NCBI GenBank assembly: GCA_028287065.1
Contig: JAQBQJ010000098.1
Span: forward strand, 1 to 64,000
DNA: 64,000 nt
Reading direction: 5' to 3'
From: Labilithrix sp.
GTDB taxonomy: Bacteria; Myxococcota_A; Polyangia; Polyangiales; Polyangiaceae
In this document: one piece after another, positions 19,229 through 31,276 of the stretch
Numbering within the stretch: position 1 is the stretch's first letter
Layout of the letters: each line of letters begins with the position of its first letter
The notes under the pieces: generated by a model
What the model saw: only the letters and a program-made list of their open reading frames with translations
Databases searched by the model: none
Told to the model about the DNA's origin: nothing
Translations under genes and position numbers: made by a program

Positions 19229-20217
19229 GAGCGTCTCCTCTTGTAGAGCTCCAGGAGGGCGTCGAACATTCGACCGCCCAGCGCGATGCGCTCGTCGTCC
19301 TCGGGATGTGCGACCGCGATGCCGGCCACGAGCGCGGCGACGCCGGCGGCCTCGGACCGCCCGAATTTCGCGTCCTTGACGTCGATGTCATGGATGATCT
19401 CCGCGACGACGGCGAGGCCCGGCTCACGGAGGTCGAAGCGCTCGATGAGCGTCTCGAAGGTGCAGCGATCGCCGACGTGCGTGAACTCCGCGTCGAACAT
19501 GTCGAATGTCACTTCGCTCTTCTTGGCGACGTACCCTTGTCCGGGCACGAGCTTGAAGCGCGCCTTCGGGTCGATGAAGCGCCGGACGAGCCAGGCGCTG
19601 CCGATGCGGTCGACGTGGACGTTCTTGCGCGTGACCCAGGTCCGGCCCCGATAGTCGGCGAGCTTGGGCTTCGCAGCCGGTCGCTCGGCGAGCACGGGCG
19701 AAGGTGCGCTCGCACGGAGGCGCTCCTCGAGCGCCAGCACGCTCGCCTCCGCCGCTTCGCGACCTGGCGCGCCGAAAAAATCGACGCCGATCACCTCGGC
19801 GATGCGCTTCTTCCGGCGGACGATGTCCGCCTCGAGCTCGGCGCGGCGTCGGTCGTCCTTCAGTCTGGCGATCGGCCCGCGCGCGAGCACACGAGCGTCC
19901 GCGGCGATCTCGGCATAATCCTTCTCCCGTGCGGTCTGGAAGAGCGCCTCGACCTGCGCGTCGCTGAGCCCGTCGACGAGGCTGGCGGCGCAGACCGTCG
20001 CATCACCGCCCTCGGTCGCGATCTCGCGCGCGATCCACTGGAAGTCCTCGCGCGTCTGGTCGTTCGAGGGCAGGACGTAAACGGCGTTCTTGATGGGGAC
20101 GGCGCCGAGGCGGAACAGCCTCCGCGCGACCTTTGCCCTGAAATAGGCGGGCTTCGGCGGGATCTGGTGGATGAGGAGGAGCCACCGGGGCTGCCCCGTT
20201 CGGGGTCGCGCGTCCAT
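19225..20217 (-). CDS. chrB: ChrB-like chromate resistance protein
   Basis: N-term LLLIHQIPPKPAYFRAKVARRLFRLGAVPIKNAVYVLP; C-term TWVTRKNVHVDRIGSAWLVRRFIDPKARF and FDMFDAEFTHVGDRCTFE, typical of ChrB. Confidence 0.85.
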   Translation of the reverse strand: MDARPRTGQPRWLLLIHQIPPKPAYFRAKVARRLFRLGAVPIKNAVYVLPSNDQTREDFQWIAREIATEGGDATVCAASLVDGLSDAQVEALFQTAREKDYAEIAADARVLARGPIARLKDDRRRAELEADIVRRKKRIAEVIGVDFFGAPGREAAEASVLALEERLRASAPSPVLAERPAAKPKLADYRGRTWVTRKNVHVDRIGSAWLVRRFIDPKARFKLVPGQGYVAKKSEVTFDMFDAEFTHVGDRCTFETLIERFDLREPGLAVVAEIIHDIDVKDAKFGRSEAAGVAALVAGIAVAHPEDDERIALGGRMFDALLELYKRRRS

Positions 20218-20299
20218 CGCTGACTTGGGTCTATCACAGTTGCATGATCACCGCACAAGGCGGGTAGCAACTGCGCTGTAGCGCGCCACTCGAGCGCTG

Positions 20300-21415
20300 T
20301 CACGTGCCGGATGGCTTCATGATCCGCAGGACGGGCGTGCCCTTCGGCCCCGCCATGAGCGGAAAGAACACGCGGTGCGTGGCGGCGTCGACGGAGACCG
20401 AGTGTGCGTGCTCGCCGGGATGCTCGCGATCGATCGCGACGAGCCCGGGCTTGCCGATATCGAACACCGTGAGATCGCCGCTCTCGGCCGCGACGTAGAG
20501 CCAGCCGAGCCCGGGGTCGATGCCGAGCACGTCCGGGCCGTCGCCCGTCGCGGCGATGACGACGGCGTGCGCGCCCTCGAGGTCGACGCGCGCCATCATC
20601 GAGTTGCCTTCGCACGCGACGAACGCGCTCTTGCCGTCGGGATGAAGGCGCAGCCCGTGCGCGGCGTCACATCCGGGGAGGTCGATGCGCGTGGCGATGC
20701 TGCCGGCGACCGGATCGACGGCAACGAGCTGATCCGGCGGCCGCGCGCTCTCGACCGTGACCCAGAACTGCGCGCGCGTCGGGTCGAACACCACGTTGCC
20801 CGTGGCGCTGCCGAGCTTCACCTGCACGCGCGTGCCGTTGCCAGAATTCGGGATGAGCGAGATCGCTCCGTCACCCTGGTCCGACACGCCGACGACCTTG
20901 TGGACCGGATCCCAGCCGACGCCGTCGGGCCCGCTGCCCGTCGTGACGCGCGTGAGCTCGCTCAGGGACGTATTGTCGATGATGACGAGCTGATTCGGCG
21001 AGCTCGTCACGAAGATGCGACCGACGTCGTCCGCGGCCACGACTCCGCGCGCCGTCGGGATGCCGGGAAGGAGCTTCTTCAGCGCCCCGTCCTTCAGGTC
21101 GACGACGACGACCGCGGCGTCGTTCATGTGCGCGATGACGAGGAGCCCGCGTGCGACGTCGATGTCCTGATAGTCGAAGCGGTTCGACTTGCCGGGGAGG
21201 TCGACGTCGGCGACGAAAACGAGCGGGAGGCCCAAGCCGGCGACCGCGCCGGCCTCCGGGTCGTTGCCGCTTCCACCACCGCCGCCAGCGTCGGCGCCGC
21301 CCGGAGGGCCGCCGCTGCTCGCAGGCGGTGACGAGGTCGCCGCGGGCGAGCATGCGATGAGCGTCGCGAGCAACGCGCCGGACACGAGGGTGACGAGGTG
21401 GTGGAGCGAGCGCAT
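20300..21415 (-). CDS. YncE-like beta-propeller lipoprotein
   Basis: MRSLHHLVTLVSGALLATLIAC; repeated blade motifs (VVVVDLKDGAL, LVIIDNTSLS, LVAVDPVAGS). Confidence 0.75.
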   Translation of the reverse strand: MRSLHHLVTLVSGALLATLIACSPAATSSPPASSGGPPGGADAGGGGGSGNDPEAGAVAGLGLPLVFVADVDLPGKSNRFDYQDIDVARGLLVIAHMNDAAVVVVDLKDGALKKLLPGIPTARGVVAADDVGRIFVTSSPNQLVIIDNTSLSELTRVTTGSGPDGVGWDPVHKVVGVSDQGDGAISLIPNSGNGTRVQVKLGSATGNVVFDPTRAQFWVTVESARPPDQLVAVDPVAGSIATRIDLPGCDAAHGLRLHPDGKSAFVACEGNSMMARVDLEGAHAVVIAATGDGPDVLGIDPGLGWLYVAAESGDLTVFDIGKPGLVAIDREHPGEHAHSVSVDAATHRVFFPLMAGPKGTPVLRIMKPSGT

Positions 21416-21474
21416 GGGAGAACCTTCAGCTCACGAAGAAGTAGTGCGTAGACACCGTAGCCCAGCGATGCCTT

Positions 21475-22839
21475 TCACAAGTCGAAGCTCTGCGGGATCT
21501 GGCCCGGCGGATTGACGATCTCCTCCGTGCAGACGTCCTTGTTCTGCTGGAAGAAGTACCAGTGGTAGTTCGACTGCTCGAACCACTTGCCCGTGCCGTC
21601 GTCGGCCCAGTTGCCCTTCGTCGTGATGAACGCCTCGCCCGGCTTCAGCCATCGGAACGTCGCGACGTCGGTGAGGCCGTAGGCGAACTTGCCGCTCGGC
21701 AGGTGCGTCTCGAGCCACGGATTGTTGCGTCCCGCGGCGACCATGAGCGGGCCGGTCTCGAGATCGTTCATGATCGTCTCGGCCGCGTCGTTGATCTGGT
21801 GCCAGCCGCCGCCGCTCGGCACGCCGCCGTCGGGCGCGTTCACCTCGAGGTCGAGGCGGCGCCGCTCGAAGCACGTGTACATGACCTTCAGGCCGTTCGG
21901 GCGCTGATCGGCGACCCACGTCCAGCCCTGGCCGACGCCGGTGACGATGTTCTTGCCGAAGAACGGGTACGTCGCGTGGATCGACGCGGGCTGGAAGGGC
22001 TGCACGATGCCGCCGGCGCCGTTGTATCCGAAGCCGAACGAGTGACCGGAGAGGCGTTCGCGCGCGCTCTTGCCGTCGTTCGCGCCGACCGACGTGACGT
22101 GCTCGCGGTCGATCACGGTACGACCGTCGGAGAACTTCACCTGCGAGACGCGCAGGTCGGAGATCTTCTTCACGCCGGTGCGGAAGTAGATCGGGAACCA
22201 GTCGCCCCAGCCCGCGGGGTGGACGAGCGCGGCCTGCTGGCTGAGCAGGTCGTCGTAGGAGAGGCCCGCGGGGAGCGGGATCTCGACGACGGCGTCCCCC
22301 TGCGCGTCACGCGTCGCGGTCATCGCGAGCGTCGTCGCGTTGAAGCGCAGCTCGAACGCCGTTCCGCTGTACGGCAGCGCGCGATCGAAGCGCACGACGA
22401 GCTTCGTCGGCGCGTTCTTGAACTTGATGACGCTCGCGACGACGGGAGGCCGCGTCTGGCCGCGCCAGTCCATCAGCTCGGGGCGCGCGTTCGCTTGCCC
22501 GTCGCCGAACTCGTAGAAGCCGCTCGAGTAGAGCTTCATCGGCACGGCCACGAGGACGTCCTTCACGTCGTTGCGCGACCAGCCGGCGTTGATCGCCTGG
22601 CTCGCCGCGTTCGCGACGATCGCCTCGGGCCGCCACTTCGACGCGTCGCTCCCGCCCCACGGCGTGAGGTCGCCGGTCCCGCCGGGCGCGGGCAGCTGCG
22701 GGATGGTGGGATCGGTCCCGAGGTTCGATTCGGCGGACGCGAGGTCGTCGCCCGCGTCGTCCGAAGGCGCGGCACATGCGGCGAGCGGGGCGAGGACGAC
22801 GAGGAGAGCTGCGAGGGAGTGAGCGGTCAGCGACTTCAT
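21475..22839 (-). CDS. Secreted protein of unknown function
   Basis: MKSLTAHSLAALLVVLAPLAACAA signal/lipobox; 454 aa; high-GC3 coding pattern. Confidence 0.7.
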   Translation of the reverse strand: MKSLTAHSLAALLVVLAPLAACAAPSDDAGDDLASAESNLGTDPTIPQLPAPGGTGDLTPWGGSDASKWRPEAIVANAASQAINAGWSRNDVKDVLVAVPMKLYSSGFYEFGDGQANARPELMDWRGQTRPPVVASVIKFKNAPTKLVVRFDRALPYSGTAFELRFNATTLAMTATRDAQGDAVVEIPLPAGLSYDDLLSQQAALVHPAGWGDWFPIYFRTGVKKISDLRVSQVKFSDGRTVIDREHVTSVGANDGKSARERLSGHSFGFGYNGAGGIVQPFQPASIHATYPFFGKNIVTGVGQGWTWVADQRPNGLKVMYTCFERRRLDLEVNAPDGGVPSGGGWHQINDAAETIMNDLETGPLMVAAGRNNPWLETHLPSGKFAYGLTDVATFRWLKPGEAFITTKGNWADDGTGKWFEQSNYHWYFFQQNKDVCTEEIVNPPGQIPQSFDL

Positions 22840-23151
22840 GGCGACGGTGTAAGCAGGTGGTGTGCCGCGGCGCGCAACGCGAGATCACCCTGGGATGATC
22901 GGCGTTTCTTCGGTCGCTCCTTCCCCGGCGCCGGCCCATCGCGGGCCGCCGGCCCAAATCGAGCCGGTTCGACGTGAGCCACCGTCACGTCGAGGTCGCA
23001 GTCACGCCCGCGACGGCGTCACGTCGAGGTGACGGTCGGCGGAGCGTGGCTACCGAAACGACCGCCGAAATGGATCGACATACGTGGGCACACGCGTTGC
23101 GAAAGGCCCGACATGCACGCTGTGCGCTGCGGCCCGGATAGAATCGACGCG

Positions 23152-25269
<2,118 letters not shown>

Positions 25270-25274
25270 CGGTC

Positions 25275-25306
25275 GCGCGGCGAGGCTGGACGAGCCCTCG
25301 CCGCGC
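25275..25306. terminator. Bidirectional terminator-like hairpin between convergent genes
   Basis: 11-bp perfect stem gcgcggcgagg (25275-25285) / cctcgccgcgc (25296-25306), 10-nt loop, between convergent stops. Confidence 0.6.
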
Positions 25307-25316
25307 GCGCTCTCGA

Positions 25317-25769
25317 TCAGCGGTTCGGCGCCGCCGTCTTCAAGCACATGTCGCCGGTGCGGCATGCAGCGATCCGCGAGATCGCGTCGAGCGGGTTGTT
25401 GCAGTCCTCCTTGCGGATGTCGGTCAGGCACTCGTCGAGCTCCTTCTGATCGACTCCATACGGGCAGTCCTTCGCGTTGAGATCCTCGCGCATGTCGCTG
25501 CGGATCTTCTGCGCACAGACGTCGGGGCTCGCGTACTTCTTGTCGGCGCCGACGTTCTTGCATCGCGCCTCGCGCTCGCAACGTGCCGCGACGATGCGAC
25601 CCACGGCGCTGTCGTTCGACACGGACCCGACGTTCGCGCCGGTTATGGTCGTCCTCCCGGGCTCGGTCTGGGCCGGGTGGTCGCGGTCGAGCACGCGATC
25701 GCGATCTCCCTTACAACCCACGAGCGCAGCAAGACAGATCAGCGGAGCAGCCATAGCGACTTTCGTCAT
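25317..25769 (-). CDS. Small Cys-containing lipoprotein, possibly DUF6184-like
   Basis: MTKVAMAAPLICLAALVGC; AVGRIVAARCEREARCKNVGADKKYASPDVC resembles a family common in myxobacteria; assignment from memory. Confidence 0.6.
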   Translation of the reverse strand: MTKVAMAAPLICLAALVGCKGDRDRVLDRDHPAQTEPGRTTITGANVGSVSNDSAVGRIVAARCEREARCKNVGADKKYASPDVCAQKIRSDMREDLNAKDCPYGVDQKELDECLTDIRKEDCNNPLDAISRIAACRTGDMCLKTAAPNR

Positions 25770-25953
25770 CGTTCACCTCCGGGCGCGCCTGGGTGCAATG
25801 TGAGTGCCGGCCGCCCTCTCGTGCAGGCCACGATCTACGGCTGTTTTGTCGCGCCGCACGCGCAAGAACGCCGCGCTCGCGCTCGTGCGTAAGGCGATAT
25901 GCCGCGCGTGCGGTGCTCTGCCGTTGCCGTTATGCTCAGCCGGAGGGGCGCGC

Positions 25954-27180
25954 ATGGTACTTCGTCGGACTCTTCCTTTCGTCATCGCGGGCGCGCTCTG
26001 CATCGTCGCCGCGTGCGGCTTCGACGGCACCGCGACCGGCGTCGCTCCGGGCGGAGGCGGACCCGACGGCAGCGCGCGGGACGGCGGCGGTGACGACGGC
26101 GCCTCCGGTGCCGACGGCACTTCGACCTCCGGCGGACCCGACGGCGCCACCGACGCACCGGCGTCGGAGACGGGAGCGGACGCGGGGCTCGTCTCTCATC
26201 TCGATCCGTCCTCGTACGACCTCGGCGCGACGAACGTCGAGAACATGGGCGGCGGCACGATCGACACGACGCAGCTGACGATCAACGGCGCGACGAACCC
26301 GGCGAAGTTCAAGGTCGACCCGAGCGGCGTTGCCGTGTGGTCCGTGGCCTCGCTGCACGTCAGCGGCGGGATGAACGTGCAAGGTACACGCGCCCTCGCC
26401 ATCGTCTCCGCGGGCGACGTGAACATCGACGAGCAGATCGATCTCAACGCGAACCACGACACGCCCGCGCCGGGGAGCGCCGCGACCGGCAGCGGCGTCG
26501 GCGGCAACGGCACCGGCCTGAACGGCGGAGGCGGAGGCGGTCGCGCGACCCTCGGCGGCATCGGAGGTGGAGGCGGAGGCGGCGCGGCCGGCCTTTCGGT
26601 GGGCGACACTCCGGTGCTCCTCGGCGGCTTCGCCGGCGGAAAAGGGGGCGGCGGCTCGGGTACCTGCGGTCGCCCCGGCGCGGGCGGCGGCGCGATCCAG
26701 ATCTCCGCGGCGGGCAAGATCACGATCGGCGGCGATGCGGGTCGGATCCAGGTCACCGGCGGCGGCGGACGTGGCGGCTGCGAGAGCGGCTTGACCGGCG
26801 GCGGCGGCGGGGGCTCCGGCGGAACCGTGTTCCTCGAAGCCACGACCGGGATCGAGATCAAGATCGGCCCGTCGGTCCATATCGACGCGCGCGGCGGAGG
26901 CGGCGGCGAAGGCGGCGGCGGCGGCGACGACGGTAACCCCGGCGACAACGGCAAGGACCAGAACATCCCCACGGTCGCGAACGGCGGCAACGGCAGAAAC
27001 GGCGGCAACGGCGGCAACGGCGGCAACGCGACGACGCTGCCGGCTCCCGGAAGCTCCGGCACTGCGCCCGGCGGCGGCGGCGGCGCGGTCGGCTGGCTGT
27101 TCTTGCGCGTGAAGACGGGCGCGCCGATCGTGACTCCCGGAACGATCGCCGCAGGCGTGATCACGCTGCCCTCGTTCTGA
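25954..27180 (+). CDS. Gly-rich secreted protein with low-complexity repeats
   Basis: MVLRRTLPFVIAGALCIVAAC lipobox; many GGGG / GGNGGNGGN tracts. Confidence 0.75.
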   Translation: MVLRRTLPFVIAGALCIVAACGFDGTATGVAPGGGGPDGSARDGGGDDGASGADGTSTSGGPDGATDAPASETGADAGLVSHLDPSSYDLGATNVENMGGGTIDTTQLTINGATNPAKFKVDPSGVAVWSVASLHVSGGMNVQGTRALAIVSAGDVNIDEQIDLNANHDTPAPGSAATGSGVGGNGTGLNGGGGGGRATLGGIGGGGGGGAAGLSVGDTPVLLGGFAGGKGGGGSGTCGRPGAGGGAIQISAAGKITIGGDAGRIQVTGGGGRGGCESGLTGGGGGGSGGTVFLEATTGIEIKIGPSVHIDARGGGGGEGGGGGDDGNPGDNGKDQNIPTVANGGNGRNGGNGGNGGNATTLPAPGSSGTAPGGGGGAVGWLFLRVKTGAPIVTPGTIAAGVITLPSF

Positions 27181-27193
27181 GCGAGCGCTCGGG

Positions 27194-27787
27194 TCAGAAC
27201 GGAAACACGTAGTGGAAGAACTCGGGGCGGCTCGACACGCCGCACTTCTCGTAGATGCGCGAGATGTGCTGGCGGACTGTCTTGTCGCTGGCGCCGAGCA
27301 CGGTCGCGATCTCGAGGCTCGGCAGCCCCTTCAGCACGAGCCGCGCGACCTCGGTCTCCCGGTCGGTCAAACCGGCGCGCGCGACCGCGGTCGCGACGAG
27401 CGCGCCGAGATCGCGCTGATCGGCCAGCAGCTTGCGCACGGTGTCGACGAGCTCGCGTGCGCGAAACGGCTTCTCGAGCAGAAACGAGGCACCGAGGTTC
27501 AGCGCGCGTTTCAGCTTGTCGACGTCGGCGAAGGCCGTGATCAGCACGACGGGAAGCGCCTTGGCCTCGTCGCGGAGCGCGGCGAGCACGGAGAGCCCGC
27601 CGACATCATCGTCGCCCAGCACCAGATCGAGGATCGCGACGTCGAACGACTGCGCCTTCGACGCCGCGATCGCCGTCGCGACGTCCGCGGCCTCGACGCA
27701 GTCGATCCCGTCACGTCGCAGCGCACGCGCAAGCGCGATGCGCGCGTCTGGCTCGTCTTCGACGAGCAGCGCGACCGGCGTCTTCAT
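27194..27787 (-). CDS. Response regulator with LuxR-type HTH
   Basis: VALLVEDEPDARIALARAL receiver; LTDRETEVARLVLKGLPSLEIATVLGASDKTVRQHISRIYEKCGV. Confidence 0.9.
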   Translation of the reverse strand: MKTPVALLVEDEPDARIALARALRRDGIDCVEAADVATAIAASKAQSFDVAILDLVLGDDDVGGLSVLAALRDEAKALPVVLITAFADVDKLKRALNLGASFLLEKPFRARELVDTVRKLLADQRDLGALVATAVARAGLTDRETEVARLVLKGLPSLEIATVLGASDKTVRQHISRIYEKCGVSSRPEFFHYVFPF

Positions 27788-28746
27788 CGGGGCGGGGCGG
27801 GAAGGATGAGCCGGAACGTCGTGGACCACCCCGGGACGGTAGCGTGCTCGAGGTCGCCGTCCATCGCGCGAGCGAGCGCACGAGCAATCGACAACCCCAG
27901 GCCGAGGCCGCCGGCCTTCGCGGTCTGCAACGGATGGAAGAGCGAGCGCTGCGCCGAGAGCTCGAGCCCCGGACCGTCGTCGCTGACGTCGAGAGAGAGG
28001 CGATCGCCGCTTCGATCGACCCGGACGCAGATCTCGCCGCGGCGCTGCGTGTTCTGTCGCAGACCGTCCACGCTGTTGCCGATCAAGTTCTCCAGGATGA
28101 TCCTCACGAAGCCGGGATCGGCGCGCACGGAACGATCCGCGGTGCTCTCGAAGCGTAGCTCTACGCCGGTCTCGCGCATGACCGGCGAGAGGTCGCGGAC
28201 CACGAGCTCGGCGACCTCGACCACGGACGCGTCCGCCCCTTCGCTCCTCCGCGCGTGCGCTAGCGCGCGGAGACCATCGAGAGGGACGAGCGCTCGCTCC
28301 ATCTGCGCGCGCATACGTGCGCGCAGGTCGGCGACGGCGTCCACGTCGGTCGCGGGTGTGTGCTCGAGCTCGTCGATGAGAAGCCCGATCGCATGGAGCG
28401 GATTCTTCAGCTCGTGGAGCGTGGCCGCAGCGACGACCCACACGGCCTGGTCGCGCTCGACATGCTGGACGCGCGCACGCAGCTCGTCGGCACGCGCGCG
28501 CTCCTCCTGAGCGACGCGCGAGCGCAGGCGCAGATAGTGGACCGCGACGCCGAGCAACGCGCCGACCACGACCGGGATGACGTCGTCGACGACGTCGTGC
28601 AGCGCGACGAACGCGCGCGCGACGAACCCACGGCCGTGGAGGTAGTCCATCGACGTGTTCAGCACGGCGTACGCGATGCCGCTCGCGGTCCCGAGGATCA
28701 CGAACCGCAGCGATCGAATCCCGGTCTCGCGACGACTCGCCATCAC
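27784..28746 (-). CDS. Sensor histidine kinase
   Basis: LHELKNPLHAI H-box, NSVDGLRQN N-box, DDGPGLE G-box, GLGLGLSIARAL; 4-bp overlap with RR. Confidence 0.9.
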   Translation of the reverse strand: MMASRRETGIRSLRFVILGTASGIAYAVLNTSMDYLHGRGFVARAFVALHDVVDDVIPVVVGALLGVAVHYLRLRSRVAQEERARADELRARVQHVERDQAVWVVAAATLHELKNPLHAIGLLIDELEHTPATDVDAVADLRARMRAQMERALVPLDGLRALAHARRSEGADASVVEVAELVVRDLSPVMRETGVELRFESTADRSVRADPGFVRIILENLIGNSVDGLRQNTQRRGEICVRVDRSGDRLSLDVSDDGPGLELSAQRSLFHPLQTAKAGGLGLGLSIARALARAMDGDLEHATVPGWSTTFRLILPAPPR

Positions 28747-28835
28747 GCGTAGAGCCTAGCGAACCCGAGCGGGCGCGGCACTCCGACAAATGCCGGATGG
28801 GCCGGCGCCGGCCAGGTCCGTACGGTGACGGGACC

Positions 28836-30083
28836 ATGAAGCTCCGTGCTCTCGCAGCGGTCGGATGCAGCGCGGCGGCGCTGTTCGGCGCGGTCGAAGC
28901 GCGGTGCGACGACGGGCCGCTCGTGGTCACCCGCGAGCGCGCGATCGCGCTCGGTGCGGAGCGCGCGCCGCTCGTCCGTGAGGCGGTCGCGCCGCTCCGC
29001 GCCACGGTCGCGCTGCGTGACGCATCGAGCGCGCCGCTCGCGTATGCGCCTCGATTGACGGCGAGCGCCGGACGACGGACGGGCGCGTTCGGGTCGGGCC
29101 TCGAGATCGGCGGCGGAGTCGTGCAGGATCTCTCGCTCCGCGGCCTCGGAGCCCGACGAGGCGACGTCGCGGCCGCGGCCGCGCATGCCGCGCGCTCGGA
29201 GGTCGAGCGGGCGCGCCTCGAGGGCGCGGCGCTCGCGGCGCTGGCGTGGGTCGACCTGCTCGAGGCCGACGACCTCGCGCGCGTGCGGGCTTCTGCCAAA
29301 CAGGACGCGGAAGAGATCGCGCGTGTCGCGCGCGCACGCACGGACCGCGGCGTCGCTCCCCCTTCGGAGGCGGCGCTCGGTGCGGCCGAGGTCGGTCAGG
29401 CGGAGCTCGGCGAGCGCGACGCCGAAGGCCGCCTGTTCGAGGCACGAGCTGCGCTGCAGTACGCGATCGGCGCATCGCCGGCGACCGAGGTGGTCGCGTC
29501 CGGAGACGTGAGGGCGATCGACGGCGTCTCCCCTGCCCCGCCGCCCGGCACGGAGCACCCGGCCGAAGCGGCGGCGCGCAATCGCGTCGCGCTCGCGCGT
29601 GCGGATGCGAAGCTTGCGCGCGCGCAGGCGTCGCCGCCGCTGGGAGTAGGTGTAACATACACGCGCGAGGGCCAGGGCGAGCAGGTCGCCCTCGGGACCG
29701 TCTCGCTACCGTTGCCGTTCATCGACCCGACGCGCTTCGACGCGGCGAGGCACGAGACCGCCGTCGCGTCCGCGGAGGGTCAAGCCGAGCGCGTTCGTGC
29801 GGAGCTCGCGCGCGACGCCGCCATGGCCGCGCACGAGCGCCTGCACACGCGTGAAGTGCACGACACCCTTGCGGCGAAGGTCCTCGTGCCGTTGCGCGAG
29901 ACCGTGCGCCTCGCGCGTGCCGCATACCAGACGGGCACGCAGGACGTGACGGCGCTCTTGATCGTGCGCCAGCGCCTCGTCGCGGCCGAAGAGCAGCTCG
30001 GGCGTGCGTCGGCGGATGTCCAGCGCGCCGACCTTCGCTACGCGCTCACGTCGGGCACGCTGCTCGCAGGGTCGAAGCGATGA
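28836..30083 (+). CDS. TolC-family outer membrane protein of CzcC type
   Basis: Signal peptide, TolC repeats (HPAEAAARNRVALARADAKLARAQASPPLGVGVTYTREG); first of three overlapping efflux genes. Confidence 0.85.
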   Translation: MKLRALAAVGCSAAALFGAVEARCDDGPLVVTRERAIALGAERAPLVREAVAPLRATVALRDASSAPLAYAPRLTASAGRRTGAFGSGLEIGGGVVQDLSLRGLGARRGDVAAAAAHAARSEVERARLEGAALAALAWVDLLEADDLARVRASAKQDAEEIARVARARTDRGVAPPSEAALGAAEVGQAELGERDAEGRLFEARAALQYAIGASPATEVVASGDVRAIDGVSPAPPPGTEHPAEAAARNRVALARADAKLARAQASPPLGVGVTYTREGQGEQVALGTVSLPLPFIDPTRFDAARHETAVASAEGQAERVRAELARDAAMAAHERLHTREVHDTLAAKVLVPLRETVRLARAAYQTGTQDVTALLIVRQRLVAAEEQLGRASADVQRADLRYALTSGTLLAGSKR

Positions 30084-31276
30084 TGCGCTCGGTCCTCCTC
30101 GCCTCGATGATCGCCTGTTCGTGCGCGGCGCTGTCGTGTCGAAGCGGCGATGCGCAGGTGCAAGCGCGCAGCGAGGCGCGTCCCGGCGCAGGCTCGAGCG
30201 ATGCCGGAGCCGGGCCGCCTGTCGTGCGCGTGGATCCCTCGCTCGTGTCGTCGGGACGCATCGTTATCGGCCCGGCGCAACGAAGGCCTCTCCGCGGCGA
30301 CCTTCGTCTCCCCGCGGAGGTCGTGCCGAGCGAGTCCGCCTCCGCCGAGGTGGGGACGCTCGTGTCCGGGCGCGTCGGCTCGATCGAGGTACGTGAAGGT
30401 GAAGCGGTGACGCGCGGGCAGATCATGGCGTACGTCGAATCGCCCGAGGCCGCGCGCGTCGTGGCCGAGGTCATTCGCGCACGCGCACGCGCGATCGCCG
30501 CCGCGCGCAAGCTCGATCGGCAGCTCGCGCTCGAGCAAGACCGCGCCACGAGCCCCGCCGCGGTCGACGAGGTCCGCACCGAGCTCGCGACGGCCGAAGC
30601 CGACGCCGCCGCCGCGCGAACGCTCCTCTCGAGCCTCGGGTTGCCGGAGCCGCCACCGCCGGCACAGGGCGCGCTCGCGGCGCGCGTTCCGGTGCGCAGC
30701 CCGATCGACGGCGTCGTCGTGTCGCGCGCGCTCCCCCTCGGAGCGCCCATTTCGCCCGATAAAACGCTCTTCCGCGTGCTGGCTGCGGATCGCGTCTTCG
30801 CCGAAGCGCGATGGACGGACGCGACCCTGCCGCCGCCCGCGGACGGCACGGCCGTGAAGCTGCTCGCGCGCGGAAGCGGCGACACGGCGTGCACCGGACG
30901 CGTGCTCGCGACCATCGCGGCCGTCGACGAGAAGACGCGCGCCCGTCGCGTCCGCGTCGCCCCCGATCGTCCATGCCCGATGCTCGTGCCCGGAGCCTAC
31001 GTCGACGTGTCGCTCACGTCGGCTGCGCTCGGCACCGGCGCCGCCTCGGCGCTTGCCGTTCCGAAGGAAGCCGTGGTCGACGTCCGTGGCGCGCCCACGG
31101 TGTTCGTCGCCGGCCGCGAGAAGGGATCGTTCGCTGCGCACGTCGTGCGGACCGGCCGCACGACCACGGAAGACATCGCGATCGACGAGGGGCTCGCGGA
31201 GGGCGATCTCGTCGTGGTCGTCGGAGCAGTCATGCTGAAAGGCGAGCTCCTGCGATCGGAGCTGGAGTCGCAGTGA
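30080..31276 (+). CDS. RND efflux periplasmic adaptor of CzcB type
   Basis: LRLPAEVVPSESASAEVGTLVSGRVGSIEVREGEAVTRGQIMAYVESPEAARV; RSPIDGVVVSR. Confidence 0.88.
   Translation: MMRSVLLASMIACSCAALSCRSGDAQVQARSEARPGAGSSDAGAGPPVVRVDPSLVSSGRIVIGPAQRRPLRGDLRLPAEVVPSESASAEVGTLVSGRVGSIEVREGEAVTRGQIMAYVESPEAARVVAEVIRARARAIAAARKLDRQLALEQDRATSPAAVDEVRTELATAEADAAAARTLLSSLGLPEPPPPAQGALAARVPVRSPIDGVVVSRALPLGAPISPDKTLFRVLAADRVFAEARWTDATLPPPADGTAVKLLARGSGDTACTGRVLATIAAVDEKTRARRVRVAPDRPCPMLVPGAYVDVSLTSAALGTGAASALAVPKEAVVDVRGAPTVFVAGREKGSFAAHVVRTGRTTTEDIAIDEGLAEGDLVVVVGAVMLKGELLRSELESQ

Noticed and set aside
26196-27245. Pro-rich minus-strand ORF opposite the Gly-rich gene
   Set aside because: Pro tracts are the complement of Gly codons; the plus strand has the signal peptide and lipobox.
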